Shown piece by piece: positions 52,766 to 64,000 of a DNA stretch of 64,000 nucleotides; positions within the stretch are counted from its first letter, which is position 1; each line of letters starts with the position of its first letter. The translations under genes and the position numbers were made by a program. This DNA is from Cryptomeria japonica (lineage: Eukaryota; Streptophyta; Pinopsida; Cupressales; Cupressaceae). The stretch lies in assembly GCF_030272615.1 (NCBI RefSeq), contig NC_081412.1:672044852-672108851 (forward strand), given 5' to 3'. The notes under the pieces are model-generated. The model made no database searches and was not told the DNA's origin. It saw only the letters and a program-made list of their open reading frames with translations.

Positions 52766-54819
52766 AACAATGCTAGACCTATGTAACGCCAAACAAAAGA
52801 GTGGAGAACCTTTCCTGACCATTTTACAATGATGGAGATAGTTAGCTTCGCGGTATCCTCGTACAATGCCAGAGTATAAAAAAATAGACATATTCATCGA
52901 CAACTTAAATGATCAAATGAGTTATTACTTAAAAATGCAAGGAAATCAATTTTTTAGAAAAATGATTGATAATGGAATTAGAATGGAGGAAGCCATGATA
53001 AAGAAAGGTGAATTGAAAATGTACAAAGAAGGAGTCCATCCTCCTAACAACAACAATAACAACAATCACAATGATAAGCCAAAGTTTGGGAATAGAAATC
53101 AAAATGTAGTCAACGATGGAATAGTAGTCAACGATGTGAAACCAAAGCAACCGGTTTTTAATTTATCTACTCACTCAGTAGCACCTCAACAAAACAACAA
53201 TCACCAAAGAGCAACTATCAAAAATTTCTTTTGAAGACAATTTACAAACATTGGTGAACCCCTGGGGTCAGCATTAAAGACACTTATCACAAACAAATTG
53301 ATCACTTTTCCAGAAGAAAGGATATCAAACCTCAAATAAAACCACCTTGGTGGAATGATAATCAGTATTATGACTTCCATCAAAACAAAGGACATCACAC
53401 AGATAATTGTCAAAAGTTGAAACATGTCAGACAAGCTTTGATTGATAATGGAGTAATAACTATGGATGGACATACAACAAATGAATCTCATACAGCTTTT
53501 AAGACTCTGCTTCCAAACTATGAGAAAGGTGAATCATCAAAAATGAATAATGGTAAGGGTAAAGCGAAGGTAAACTATGCTCATACATATGACAATGTGG
53601 TAAATGTGATTGTAGTTAAACAAAAACAAAATCAAGAACATGTTCATGCTATCACAAGAAGCAAAACCAAAGTTGTTTTGTCGGGTCCTACAACAAACGC
53701 ATCATCCATTGCAAAACAATACAATCTAGTGGAGCAATTGTAGAAAACACCCACACAAATATCCATCTTAGAAATTTTAAAGCTTTCACCTGCAAACAAA
53801 GAAATTCTAGAAAGAGCATTAATTGATACAACAATATCCACATATCTTGATATCGATCAATTCCAAACCATGGTGGGACACCTTACAACCCCTCACTCCT
53901 TATCATTCACTAAAGAAGATGACATGTCCTTGCAACATCCCCATAATGTTCCTTTGCATATCGAAGTCATCATTCACAAAATGCTCGTTAAACGTTCTCT
54001 AATAGACGGTGGAGCTGGCCTAAATGTTTATTCATTGAGTCTTGTTCGTGCCTTAGGATATTCAGAAGATGCAGTTGATGTCCGAAAAAGGATCACCATA
54101 AAATCCTATGAAGAAGAAGAACATTCCTCCAAGGGAATTGTGATACTACCCATCAGAGTGGGACCTTTGCAGAAAGACACAGCATGCCAAGTTCTAGACT
54201 TGGACTTATCATATAATGTACTCCTAGGGAGACCATGGATACATGACTTGCAAGTTGTTGCATCAACATATCATCAATGTGTCAAATTTCCCTATAATGG
54301 ACAAGAAATCACAATCTTTGTAGATTCAAATCCATTTCAATATTGCAACAATCTAAAAATGGCTCAAGAAGTCATTGTTCCTCATAATAGGGAGGCAACA
54401 TATTCAAGCACACAATACAAGGAACAATCATTTGCCTCTATTTTATCAAGTATGGAAAAAAAATGTAGATAAGAGATCGAGGGAATGAAGAATATTCAAT
54501 ATCACAATTACCACTCTCTCCTAAATCCTTTGTAAAACCATCAAACTCTAAACAACAACCAATTGTGAAACATCTTCTGATATTTGATGGAGCATTAATT
54601 AGTGCTGGAACCTTATCAGAGGAAATAGAAGACAAAGATGTGCTACACTGGCTATATAAAGATGAAGAAGTTCAACAAAAGGTCAATAATGTCCGAATAC
54701 CTACAGAAAAATATGGAAAAGGATTCAACATTCTTCAAAGAATGGAATACACCGGAACAGGTCCTATAGGAAAAATAAAAGAAGGTATCTTAGAACCTAT
54801 TCAGCCTCATACTCAGTAG
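52766..54819 (+). pseudogene. E5 gag (part after E6) and protease
   Basis: The capsid end (52866-53234, FRKMIDNGIRMEEAMIKKG with an Asn-rich stretch) and a zinc-finger-like FHQNKGHHTDNC near 53375 come first. A linker follows, then an aspartic protease (53870-54472, SLIDGGAGLNVYSLSLVRAL, VLDLDLSYNVLLGRPWIHDL). A G-patch-like tail ends it (54565-54819, KYGKGFNILQRMEYTGTGPI). The order is the same as in the E2 gag. Several breaks. Confidence 0.82.
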
Positions 54820-54969
54820 ACTACAGACAAAACAGGCTTAGGGTATGGACAAGTCACTCTACCAGAAGACACATATTTTAGTCAACAATAAGAGGAATAT
54901 GAAAACGGACAAGAACTACTAGCAATTGAAAGGGAAAAAAAATCAATTAAGCGACAAGCACAAGCAAAC

Positions 54970-57900
54970 ATGAAATGGAAAAAGAAGCAATCCTCAAATC
55001 AACAAGAAAAACAAACTAAAAGCATCTCTCAAGCAGCATTAAATATCAATCAAAACAAAAATGAACCTAATATTAATCAAGAAGAGCTCATAGCAAGATT
55101 GGTAGAACTCAATCTTAGTCCTAAAGAGGTTGAATATGAAAGAAGAAAAAATATAGCCAGAAAAGCAGAAGAAATACTATATGACCAAATCTGTAGATTG
55201 CAGGCTGTAAGTGATACAAATTCTAATGAATGGGAATGGGATTCATATCACTCTAAAGAATCAACTGAAGAAAATTACTTTGAAGAAGATATAGAAGTCG
55301 GTGTAGTTCACACATATGCAGGACAAACATCAGGAACTAGTTCACTTGAATTAGAATCATATTCGGCTAACTTGGACTTAACTGAGGACGATCAAGAACT
55401 CCTTGTACAAGGTCATTCTAATGAGAGTACCATTTTAGACATCGACATACATATTAAAAACTTTGATACATCTATCATGACCCTTGATATCCTCGAAACA
55501 TCCCAACCTGAAGATCCCTTACCTCTACTATACCCTGATCTTATTGATTGGGAAAATGAAGGACATACTGCCATTGATACATTTCCAAATTGCCATGTCA
55601 TATCTGTATATCTTAATGCAATCGAACCCATAACAACTTTCACCAGGAATTTCAGCAACGCATCTTTTGATCAAGTGGGTCCCAAATCTCCTAGTCACAA
55701 AAGTGAAAATAAAGAAAACAATATCAGGTCTAATGTTGAAAACCATTTCTTGGCAACATTAGATCAGGGAAAAGTAAAAAAAAAGGATGCATCTAATGGT
55801 GAAAACCTCCTTGAGGCGCCAGAAGATGGGAGATTTGACACTTTACCTGAGCACTATCAAGAAAGTTCATCCATTTTGATCAAACCAATAGAGGTAGTTC
55901 TTATTGGCACAATAGAGAAAACAAAGATTCTTCATCCAACAACTTCTTTGTCTGAGCAAGAAATGCAACAATATGTGGAATTCTTCAAACGATGACAAAT
56001 CAATTTTGCCTAGTCCTATGCTAACATACCAGGGTTAGATCCAAAGCTTAGTATGCATCACTTAAATGTTAGTCCAAGAGCCAAACCAGCTAAACAGAAG
56101 TTACGGAAGATGCATCCTCATATTTCTCTTCTAGTCAAGGCAGAACTAAAAAAATTATTGGATGTAGGATTCATCAGACTGGTAGCTTATCCTTAATGGG
56201 TATCGAACATCATTCCTGTTTCAAAACTAGATAAAAGCATCAAAATATGCATAGACTTCATAGATCTTGATAACACATGTCCAAAGGATGACTTTCCTTT
56301 GCCTAACATCGACATCATTGTAGATTTAACTACTAGACACTCCATGTTTTCGCTAATGGATGGTTTCTCCAAATACAATCAGATCAAAATAGCACCTGAA
56401 GATCAAGAAAAGACAACTTTCACATGTCCAGGGGGTACTTTCTATTGGAACGTCATGCCTTTTGGACTAAAGAACATCGGTGCTACATATCAAAGAGCTA
56501 TGACAACTATATTTCATGACGTGATGCATACATTCATGGAAGACTATATGTATAACATCTTGGCTAAATCATACAACAGAGAAGAACATATAGGGATAGT
56601 ACAAAAGATCTTTGATAGGTTAGAACAATACAAGCTACGGCTAAACCCTAAGAAATGTGCTTTTGGTGTAACTTCAGGAAAGCTATTGGGATACATTGTT
56701 TTAGCTAGAGGTATCAAAGTAGATCCAACTAAGGTTAAAGAAATCATGGAAATGGCATCTCCCAAGAATATCAGTCAACTCAAATCACTACAAGGAAGAC
56801 TCCAGTCAATCAGAAGATTTGTGGCTCAACTAGTAGATAAATGTCAACCATTTACACATCTATTACACAAACATGGTAATTTCAAATGGGACCATCAATG
56901 TGAAGATGCATTCAACAAGATCAAGGAATATCTCATACAACCACCTGTCCTAATGTCACCGATTCCAGGAAAACCATTAATACTCTATGTATCAACTACT
57001 GAAGCATCATTAGGAGTTTTGCTTGCACAACAAGACAATGAAGGAAAAGAACAGGCCATCTACTACATCAGCAGAATGCTAGTGGGATACGAGATCAACT
57101 ATTCACCAACGGAAAAAGCATGCTTGGTAGTAGTTTTTGCTTCTCAAAAATTACAACACTATCTACTATCTCACTGCATCAAGTTAATAGCTAAAATCGA
57201 TCCTCTGAAGTATTTGCTTAGCAAGGCCACATTGACAAGAAGACTAGCAAAATGGATCATGATTCTAAGCGAGTTTGATATTGAGTATGTTGATAGAAAA
57301 TCTATCAAAGGACAAGTCATTACAAACCAACTAGCAAAGACACCACTTCAAGATGATCATCCTTTACGGATTGAGTTTCTCGATGTTGATATCCTAACAG
57401 TCACCACAGAAACATGGCAATCATACTTTGATGGTTCATATACACAACATGGATCAGGAGCAGGTATTCTATTTATCACACCACAAGGTCATACAATCCC
57501 AAAAGCATACAAATTAAGCTTTCCATGCACCAACAATACAATAGAATATGAAGCTTTGGTAACAAGTATCAAAAAGGCTATATAATGGAACATTACACAA
57601 CTACAAGTCTTTGGAGACTCTCAGCTCATCATCAATCAAATTAATAATGATTATAAAACAAAGGATGAAAACTTGATGCCTTATAGAAAGATGGTTGATG
57701 ATATCAAGAAGTACTTTGTAGAAATAACTTTTCAGCAGATTCCAAGAAATGACAACAAAGCAGCAGATACCATGGCTACACTTGCTTCTCTCCTTCAAAC
57801 AAAGGAAAATCAACAGCGTTATGAGTTCCTGGTGGAAGAATTGTTTTACCCTACTCATAACTATCTAGATTCCCAAACTATATGTCACCTTGTTGGACAT

Positions 57901-58038
57901 GATTCCTCCCGCTACAGCCAAACTTATGCATACCTGAAAGTTAACACCCTGCCTCCTGATTTATCAAGGAACCAAAAGAGAAACTTTATTCACCAATCCT
58001 CCCATTTTACTCTCGTCATAGATACCCTATTCAAATAA
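54970..58038 (+). pseudogene. E5 pol: spacer, RT, RNase H and second RNase H
   Basis: An acidic spacer (54970-55995, SDTNSNEWEWDSYHSKEST, as in E2 STDSNEWEWGSD) is followed by the RT region from about 56000 (KMHPHISLLVKAEL; 56299-57585 MPNIDIIVDL, MPFGLKNIGATYQRAM). Then come RNase H (ILYVSTTEASLGVLLAQQ, IDPLKYLLSKATLTRRLAKW) and the second RNase H (SYFDGSYTQHGSGAGILF, then IPRNDNKAADTMATLASLL at 57673-57800). The domain order equals E2. Broken in several places. Confidence 0.85.
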
Positions 58039-59164
58039 GGTCTAGACGGTACTCTCTTAATATGTCTCGAACAAGAAGAATCTGAGAAGGCCTTACATGA
58101 AGTCCATAACAGTATTTGTGGCACTCATTCAAGTGGTCTTACCCTTTCGAAAAAACTCATATGCTTGGGCTATTATTGGTTGACTATGGAACAAGATTCT
58201 TTTTAGATAGCTAGAACATGCAAACAATGTCAGATCCATGGGAATTTGATTCATGCACCAGCACAAGAACTTCATGCTTTAGCAACATCTCGGCCTTTTT
58301 GTCAATGGGGTCTTGATCTAGTAGGAAAGATAAATCCTTCTTCATCTAATGGTCACAAATTCATCCTTGTAGCTACAAAATATTTTACAAAATGGATTGA
58401 GGTCATACCTCTCACAAACATCACAAGAAAAAAAATTGTTGCATTTATCTTGAATTACATCATCTGTCGCTATGGAATACCAATGACCATTATCACCGAT
58501 AATGGGCGACCATTTAAAAATCAGGATGTACAAGAGCTATGTGAGAAGTTCAAGATCCAGCACAGATTATCTAGACCTTATTATCCACAAGGGAATGGGC
58601 AAGCAGAAGCATCTAACAAAACTATTCTGAAAATCCTCAAAAAGATAGTGAATGATGTTGGAAGAGATTGGCGTATTCAATTGAATCCAGCTCTATGGGC
58701 CTACCACACCAGTATCCACACACCAACAAGTGCCACACCTCTCTCTTGTATATGGATCACAAGCAATATTTCCAATAGAAGTAGAGATACCTTCTCTACG
58801 AGTCTCATTAAAAGGTCTGATCCCAGATGAAGAACAACGAGTATCTAGACTACAAGAGTTAGAATTGATCCATGAACGAAGACAAAATGCCTTTGATCAT
58901 TTAAAGGTATATCAGAAAAGAATGTGTCAGAGATATAATCATAAGGTTAAACCATGAGTTTTTCAAGTTGGAGAACTAGTGCTAAAGGAAAATCCATGCA
59001 ACCAGGCAGATCAAGAAAAGAAAGGAAAGTTTGAACCAAACTGGTTAGGTCCATTTGTGGTCACAACAATATTTGGATCAGGATCATATCAGCTATCAAC
59101 ACAAGATGGAAATCAACTCGAGGAACCTATCAATAGCATGCATCTAAAAACATTTTATGTCTGA
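58039..59164 (+). pseudogene. E5 integrase
   Basis: The H2C2 region is at about 58080-58240. The DDE core is 58246-58830 (CQWGLDLVGKINPSSSNGHK, IITDNGRPFKNQDVQELC, YYPQGNGQAEASNKT), followed by the C-terminal domain to 59164 (GPFVVTTIFGSGSYQLST). Closest in this window to the E2 integrase. A few breaks. Confidence 0.85.
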
Positions 59165-60809
59165 AAAAAGTAGAAAAATCAAAAACAGTGAAAAAGAAAA
59201 AAAATCAAAAAATCAAAAAATCAAAAATCAGAAAAAGTGCAATAAAAACAGATAGTGAAAACCTAGAAAATAGGTGCTATCTATCTACTAATCTTCCATC
59301 TATTAGTTCATGCATTTTTCCACTTGCATTTATTCATTTTCCATCAGCACTGATCATCATAAAGCCTTTGTACATATGCAGACATCCCTGGTGGCTTCTT
59401 GTCATGGTTTGGATCATTGGATATATCATAAAAACTTTGTTTCTAGGCTTGGGACAAAATCCTACAACTAGCTGGGGGCAAAATCTTGATCATTTTGAGC
59501 TTAATCAAATAGGGAGAACAACAACTAGACAACTCTTATCAAGTGAAAACTGAGACACATCCAACATTGAACACGAGATCAAACTATCAACTATCAAGCT
59601 ATCACGAAGTCAATCTAAGTACAATCAGACACTTTTCAGTGGATAATATCTTTTGGATAATGATTTTAACATGATTGTTCAACTTTTCTATATTGCTTTT
59701 CACTATCATGATTTCTGAGTGACTCCAGGATATCTTTGACTAGAGGAACAAGGAAGGAACATGATATTTTTCTTGTCTGAACATTGTTTAAAAATTAATC
59801 ATTAATATGTGCAAATTTGACTCGAGACATGATCAACAGAGTATCATTGAAGACATTTCTGATATGCATATTGAAATGATTAATACTGCCTGTTTTACAC
59901 AAGCAGCACTCAGGTCATCTCGATTCAATTATACCTCGATTCTTGTGTTAACTTTCTATATCAAAATCTAGGAAAGAAGTGCTCAGGTCATCATGGTTCA
60001 ATTATACCATTGATGTTTGCACTCACTTCCCACATTTCAAAATCTCAATGATGACAAAATGTAATAATCTAGTGACTGGTCTAGTCGTAGCATTTCATTT
60101 GCATTTAGCTTGCATTTCATTCTTACATGGGATATCACATGCTCCTTTTACCCAAGGATAAATATATCATAGGAATCATCAAAGTATCATCACAAGTGTA
60201 CATGCAATCAGACTAATGACTCATATCTCTTTAGATGTTGTCAACCCAGCAAAAATCTTATGCTATCTCTCTCAACAGAATCAACATCAGCATATCCGAA
60301 TCTTTTAGCAACTTGATATCAACAAATTGTTAGTTCTTTATCTAACCAACCTTATCAATTCAATCAATCAATCAAACCTAATCGATTCTATCATGTCTTA
60401 TACAGGATGTATCCTTCTTGAAACTAGACATTTTGATCATGTCTTATACAAGATGTATCCTTCCTCAAACCGGACATTTTGATCATCTTTGTCTTTTACA
60501 GGAGGTGTCATTCTTGAAACCAGAATGAATCTCGATCTTATCAATCTAATCAATCAAGCTAAGAAAATAACTCACATTTTCATCAACCACAGTTGTAGAA
60601 ATCAAATCATTTCTAATCGAGATGTCAATTTCACAAAGTCAAAAACACTCCAAAGATCAATTATCTCAATTGATCTCCCAAGGGGGCATCATCATACCGG
60701 AATTTAGCAATCAACAGTTGGGGCATCCTATCAAACCAATATCATCATCAAAATGAGATTATTCTTTGAATCAACGTGTCATCACACCTTGCTTCAAAGA
60801 GGGGAAAAA
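59165..60809 (+). other. E5 3' untranslated region
   Basis: 1.6 kb with A-rich repeats of AATCAAAAA (59170-59230), three 46-bp tandem units (60391-60528), a CCAAGGGGGCATCATCATAC purine tract (60678-60697) and the final polypurine tract AAAGAGGGGAAAAA (60796-60809). No antisense gene like that of E2 is present. Confidence 0.7.
60391..60528 (+). repeat. Three tandem 46-bp units
   Basis: Units start at 60391, 60437 and 60483, each beginning TCATGTCTTATACA or a close variant and ending ATTTTGA or GAATGA. The same block recurs at about 62336-62472. Confidence 0.8.
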
Positions 60810-61812
60810 TGTATACACCTAAAAATGGTTTGAAGATAATTAATTGAATAAGCAATTATTTAATTAATCTCCCTCCCCAATTTAATTTAACTCATCAACA
60901 ATTTGATTAAATCCTCCCTTTTATTCTACTTATTGATAAATCTAAGGATTTATTTAATAGGTTCATTTCAATAGTCCTCTTTGATTAATTAATTCAAATT
61001 AATTAATTCTCCCTCCCCAATTTAATTGAATTCATCAACAATTATGAGTTGTTGAAATTAATTAGCCTTTCCTTATTATTTGAATTTTTAAATTCAATTC
61101 TCCTAACTTTTAACCACCTAACCTAACCATTCCTAAACCTAACCCATTCCATCTAACCCCCATGTCCCCTTTCCTTGAACACTTTGCCCTCTCATGAGAA
61201 AAGATTTTTGACACTTTTCACTAAGTGTTCCCTTTCATCCAACCTCTTCTAGAAGCCTCTTGACACTAGTCACCATAGAGATGACAAATGTTCCCCCTTA
61301 ATCCAACCTCTTTGCCAACCTCCTCCAATTTCACCATTGATATCTTCAGACTTAATCTTGACCATTGATTCCTGCCACCTCACCCCTAGCCTTGGAAATC
61401 CTATAAATAGACCCCATTTTGGAGCACAAAGGATCCCAATCCCAATCCATATCCATCCATTGATCCCATCTCATTTGTATTTTAGGCATTGTTACTATAG
61501 GCATATGTAATATTAGTTTATCATTTGAGCATTGTCATCATAGCTTAATTGCATCATTTTAGCTTATTTTCTAGCATAATCATGGAATCGTGTAGTTTAA
61601 TCATTATCATTTAAATCCTCCATCTAGGTGTAGTCATGTCACTAGAATTTGCCTAACCAAATCTGAGAGCGAAATTCCTACTCGCATTTACTAGGAGGTG
61701 ATAGATTGCTTAGCTATGGTTTTATCTTTCTTTGTTTTAATTTCATTAACCATGCTTGTAATGATCTATTGAGTGTTTTGTGTTGCAACTATAGGCATAC
61801 ACTTCATAGGTA
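60810..61812 (+). repeat. E5 LTR L2
   Basis: It starts TGTATACACC after a polypurine tract. It matches L1 with small indels and has a TATAAATA box at 61402-61409. Its right end merges into 3' untranslated sequence instead of a primer site. Confidence 0.82.
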
Positions 61813-62788
61813 GGACAATTAATATTGTCCATTTTACACAAGCAACACTTAGGTCATCTCAGTTCAATTATACCTCGATGCTTGTGCTAACTTGCCATAT
61901 AAAAATCCAGGAAAATAGTGCTCAGGTCATCATAGTTAAATTATACCATTGATCTTTGCAATCACTTCCCACATTTCAAAAGCTCAATGATGACAAAACA
62001 CAATAATCCAGGGACTGGTCTGGTCGTAGCTTTGCATTTCATGTGCATTTAGCTTGTATTTCATTCTTGCAGGGGATCCCACATGCTCCTTTCATCCAAG
62101 GTTAAATCTATCACAAGAATCATCAAAGTATCATCACAAGTGTATACGCAATCAGAATAATGACTCATATCTCTCCATATATTGTCGACCTAGCAAAAAT
62201 CTAATGCTATCTCTCTCAACAGAATCAACATTAGTATATCCAAATTTTTCTGCAACCTGATATCAATAAATTGTCAGTTCTTTATCTAATCAACCTTATC
62301 AATTCAATCAGCCAATAAAATCTAATATATCTTATCATGTCTTATATAGGATGTATCCTTCCTGAAACTGGATGTTCTGATCATGTCTTATACAAGATAT
62401 ATCATTCCTGAAACTAGACATTTTTTATCATCTTTGTCTTATACAGGAGGTGTCATTCCTGAAACCAGACCAATTCTAGATCTTATCAATCTAATCAATC
62501 AATATTTATCAATATTAACATTGAGAACCACACTATCATGATCAAAAAACTTGCATTTTCACCAAACACGGTTGCAGAATCACATCTTTTCTAATTGAGA
62601 TATCAATTTCGCAAAAAGTCGCAAAACTCCAAAGATCAATTATCTTAATTGATCTCCCAAGGGGGCATCATCATACTATAATTTAGCAATCAAGATTTGG
62701 GGAATCCTATCAAATTGATATCATCACCAAAATGAGGTTATTCTTTGAATCAACACATCATCACACCTCACTTCAAAGAGGGGCAAAA
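61813..62788 (+). other. E5 leftover 3' untranslated region between L2 and L3
   Basis: Aligns with about 59885-60809 (TTACACAAGCA, the 46-bp units, CCAAGGGGGCATCATCATAC) and ends in AAAGAGGGGCAAAA. It is all that remains of a further unit. A 68-codon frame (62054-62260) is incidental. Confidence 0.75.
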
Positions 62789-63794
62789 TGTATACTCCTA
62801 AAAATGGTCTGAAGATAATTAATTGAATAAGCAATTATTTAATTAATCTCCCTCCCCAATTTAATTGAATTCATTAGCAATTTGATTAAAGATCCCCTTT
62901 CATCTACTTATTAATAAATCTAAGGATTTATTTAATATGTTCATTTCAATAGTCCTCTTTGATTAATTAATTCAAATTAATTAATTCTTCCCCATCAAAT
63001 TCATTTTTTCTAATCTCCTAATTAATTAAAACAAATCAATTATGAGTTGTTGAAATTAATTAGCCTTTTCCTATTATTTGAATGTTTAAATTCAATTCTC
63101 CTAATTTTTAACCACCTAACCTAACCATTCCTAAACCTAACCCATTTCATCTAACCACATGTCCCCTTTCCTTGAACACTTTTCCCTCTCATGAGCAAAG
63201 CTTTGTGACACTTGTCACTAAGTGTTCCCTTTCATCCAACCTCTTCTAGAAGCCTCTTTACACTTGTCACCATAGAGATGACAAATGTTCCCTTTAATCC
63301 AACCTCTTTACCAACCTCCTCCAATTTCACCATTGATATCTTCAAATCAATCTTGACCATTGATTCTTGCCACATCACCCCCTAGCCTTGGAAATCCTAT
63401 TAATCGACCCCATTTTGGAGCACAAAGTGCCCATTCATCTCATTCACCCCTGATTGATCCCATCTCATTTGCATCTCATGCATTGTTACTATAGGCATAT
63501 GCAATCTTAGTTTATCATTTTAGCATATTTTCTAGCATAATCATGGAATCATGTAGCTTAATCATTATCACTACTAGCTTAAATGCATCATTTATCATTT
63601 ATATCCTCCATCTAGGTGTAGTCAAGTCACTAGAATTTTCCTAACCAGGTCTGAGAGAAAAATTCATACTCGCATTTACTAGGAGGCAATAGATCGCTTA
63701 GCTATGGTTTTATTTTTCTTTTCTTTAAAATCATTAACCATGCTTGTAATGATCTATTGAGTGTTTTGTGTTGCAGTTGTAGGTATACAGTTCA
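62789..63794 (+). repeat. E5 LTR L3
   Basis: Starts TGTATACTCC, matches L1 and L2, and stops near GTATACAGTTCA where E7 sequence begins. The last dozen bases of L1 are not seen, so the border is approximate. Confidence 0.75.
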
Positions 63795-64000
63795 CAAGCA
63801 CATCAGTCTTAGTCTCAACCTTATCTTTAAATAGTTTGAACTTTTTAAAAGCCTCATATTTCTCCCTTAAAAACGTATCCCACATCATTCTAGAATAATC
63901 ATCAATTATTAGCATAAAATATCTATCACCTTGAAAACTTTTGATTCTAGCAGGACCATATAAATAAGTATGAATAAGATCAAGAACATCATTAGATTTA
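63795..64000 (-). pseudogene. E7: Ty1/copia integrase fragment
   Basis: On the minus strand an open stretch reads LIHTYLYGPARIKSF, then GDRYFMLIIDDYSRM and FLREKYEAFKKFKLF. This is the start of a copia integrase core (compare the usual D-LCGP and YFMLFIDDYSR words). It enters from beyond the right edge and stops at L3, so the E5 chain probably sits inside it. Confidence 0.8.

Larger units (their letters stand above)
44643..63794 (+). mobile_element. E5: tandem chain of Tat-clade elements sharing LTRs, broken, hosts E3 and E6
   Basis: Order: integrase end and 3' region of a first unit, LTR L1 (45822-46839) followed by a primer site, a full internal region (leader, gag, pol), LTR L2 (60810 to about 61812), a 1-kb piece of 3' untranslated region only, and LTR L3 (62789-63794). 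L1 is thus both the 3' LTR of one unit and the 5' LTR of the next. This is the product expected from recombination between copies. Proteins resemble those of E2, and LTR ends share TGTAKACACCYAAAA. Broken in about ten or more places. Confidence 0.8.

Overview
This window is plant nuclear DNA made almost entirely of nested LTR retrotransposons. I see no single-copy host gene, rRNA, tRNA or CRISPR. Intact TG...CA LTR ends, 5-bp target duplications, tRNA-type primer sites and Tat- and chromovirus-type Ty3 proteins point to a seed plant with a large genome. A conifer is plausible, but the sequence alone does not prove it. I name the elements E1 to E7; all are treated as fossils.

Layout. E1 (minus strand, chromovirus-like Ty3) runs from beyond the left edge to 23014. 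Its integrase was split by E2 (1455-17752, minus strand, Tat-clade Ty3), which has perfect ATATC target duplications and two 776-bp LTRs that differ at only 2 positions by eye. E1 itself sits in E3 (23015-44642, plus strand, a second Tat-like family with a large extra coding region). That extra region is present twice, on both sides of the E3 gag-pol, and the second copy is split by E4 (35168-41823, plus strand, non-autonomous, TSD AGGAG). E3 sits in the integrase of E5 (44643 to about 63794, plus strand, a Tat family related to E2). E5 is a tandem chain with three LTRs, and its gag is split by E6 (49771-52760, minus strand, small non-autonomous copia-type, TSD GAAAT). The right edge (63795-64000) is a copia-type integrase fragment, E7.

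Most notable region. E2 carries, antisense to gag-pol and just inside its 3' LTR, a well-preserved gene for a plant mobile domain (PMD, MAIN/MAIL1-like) protein. The sequence supports a TATA box, a short first exon, a GTAAGT...CAG intron and a 1.97-kb second exon. The predicted intron holds about 16 copies of a CGCGTYTGTGT motif and seven hairpins that share a TGTGATGAACA-type loop but have different, mostly self-complementary stems. The same CGCGTYTGTGT motif, in the same orientation relative to its own transcript, fills two arrays in the gag-pol leader. E5 has the same leader plan (array, structured block, array, gag) with a different repeat motif.

Working together: E2 looks nearly whole and young. 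It has two opposed transcription units, gag-pol and PMD, with shared leader motifs and mutually complementary ends. The others are progressively older hosts of one another: E1 LTRs differ by about 4% over the part visible, and the E3 and E5 duplicates by more.
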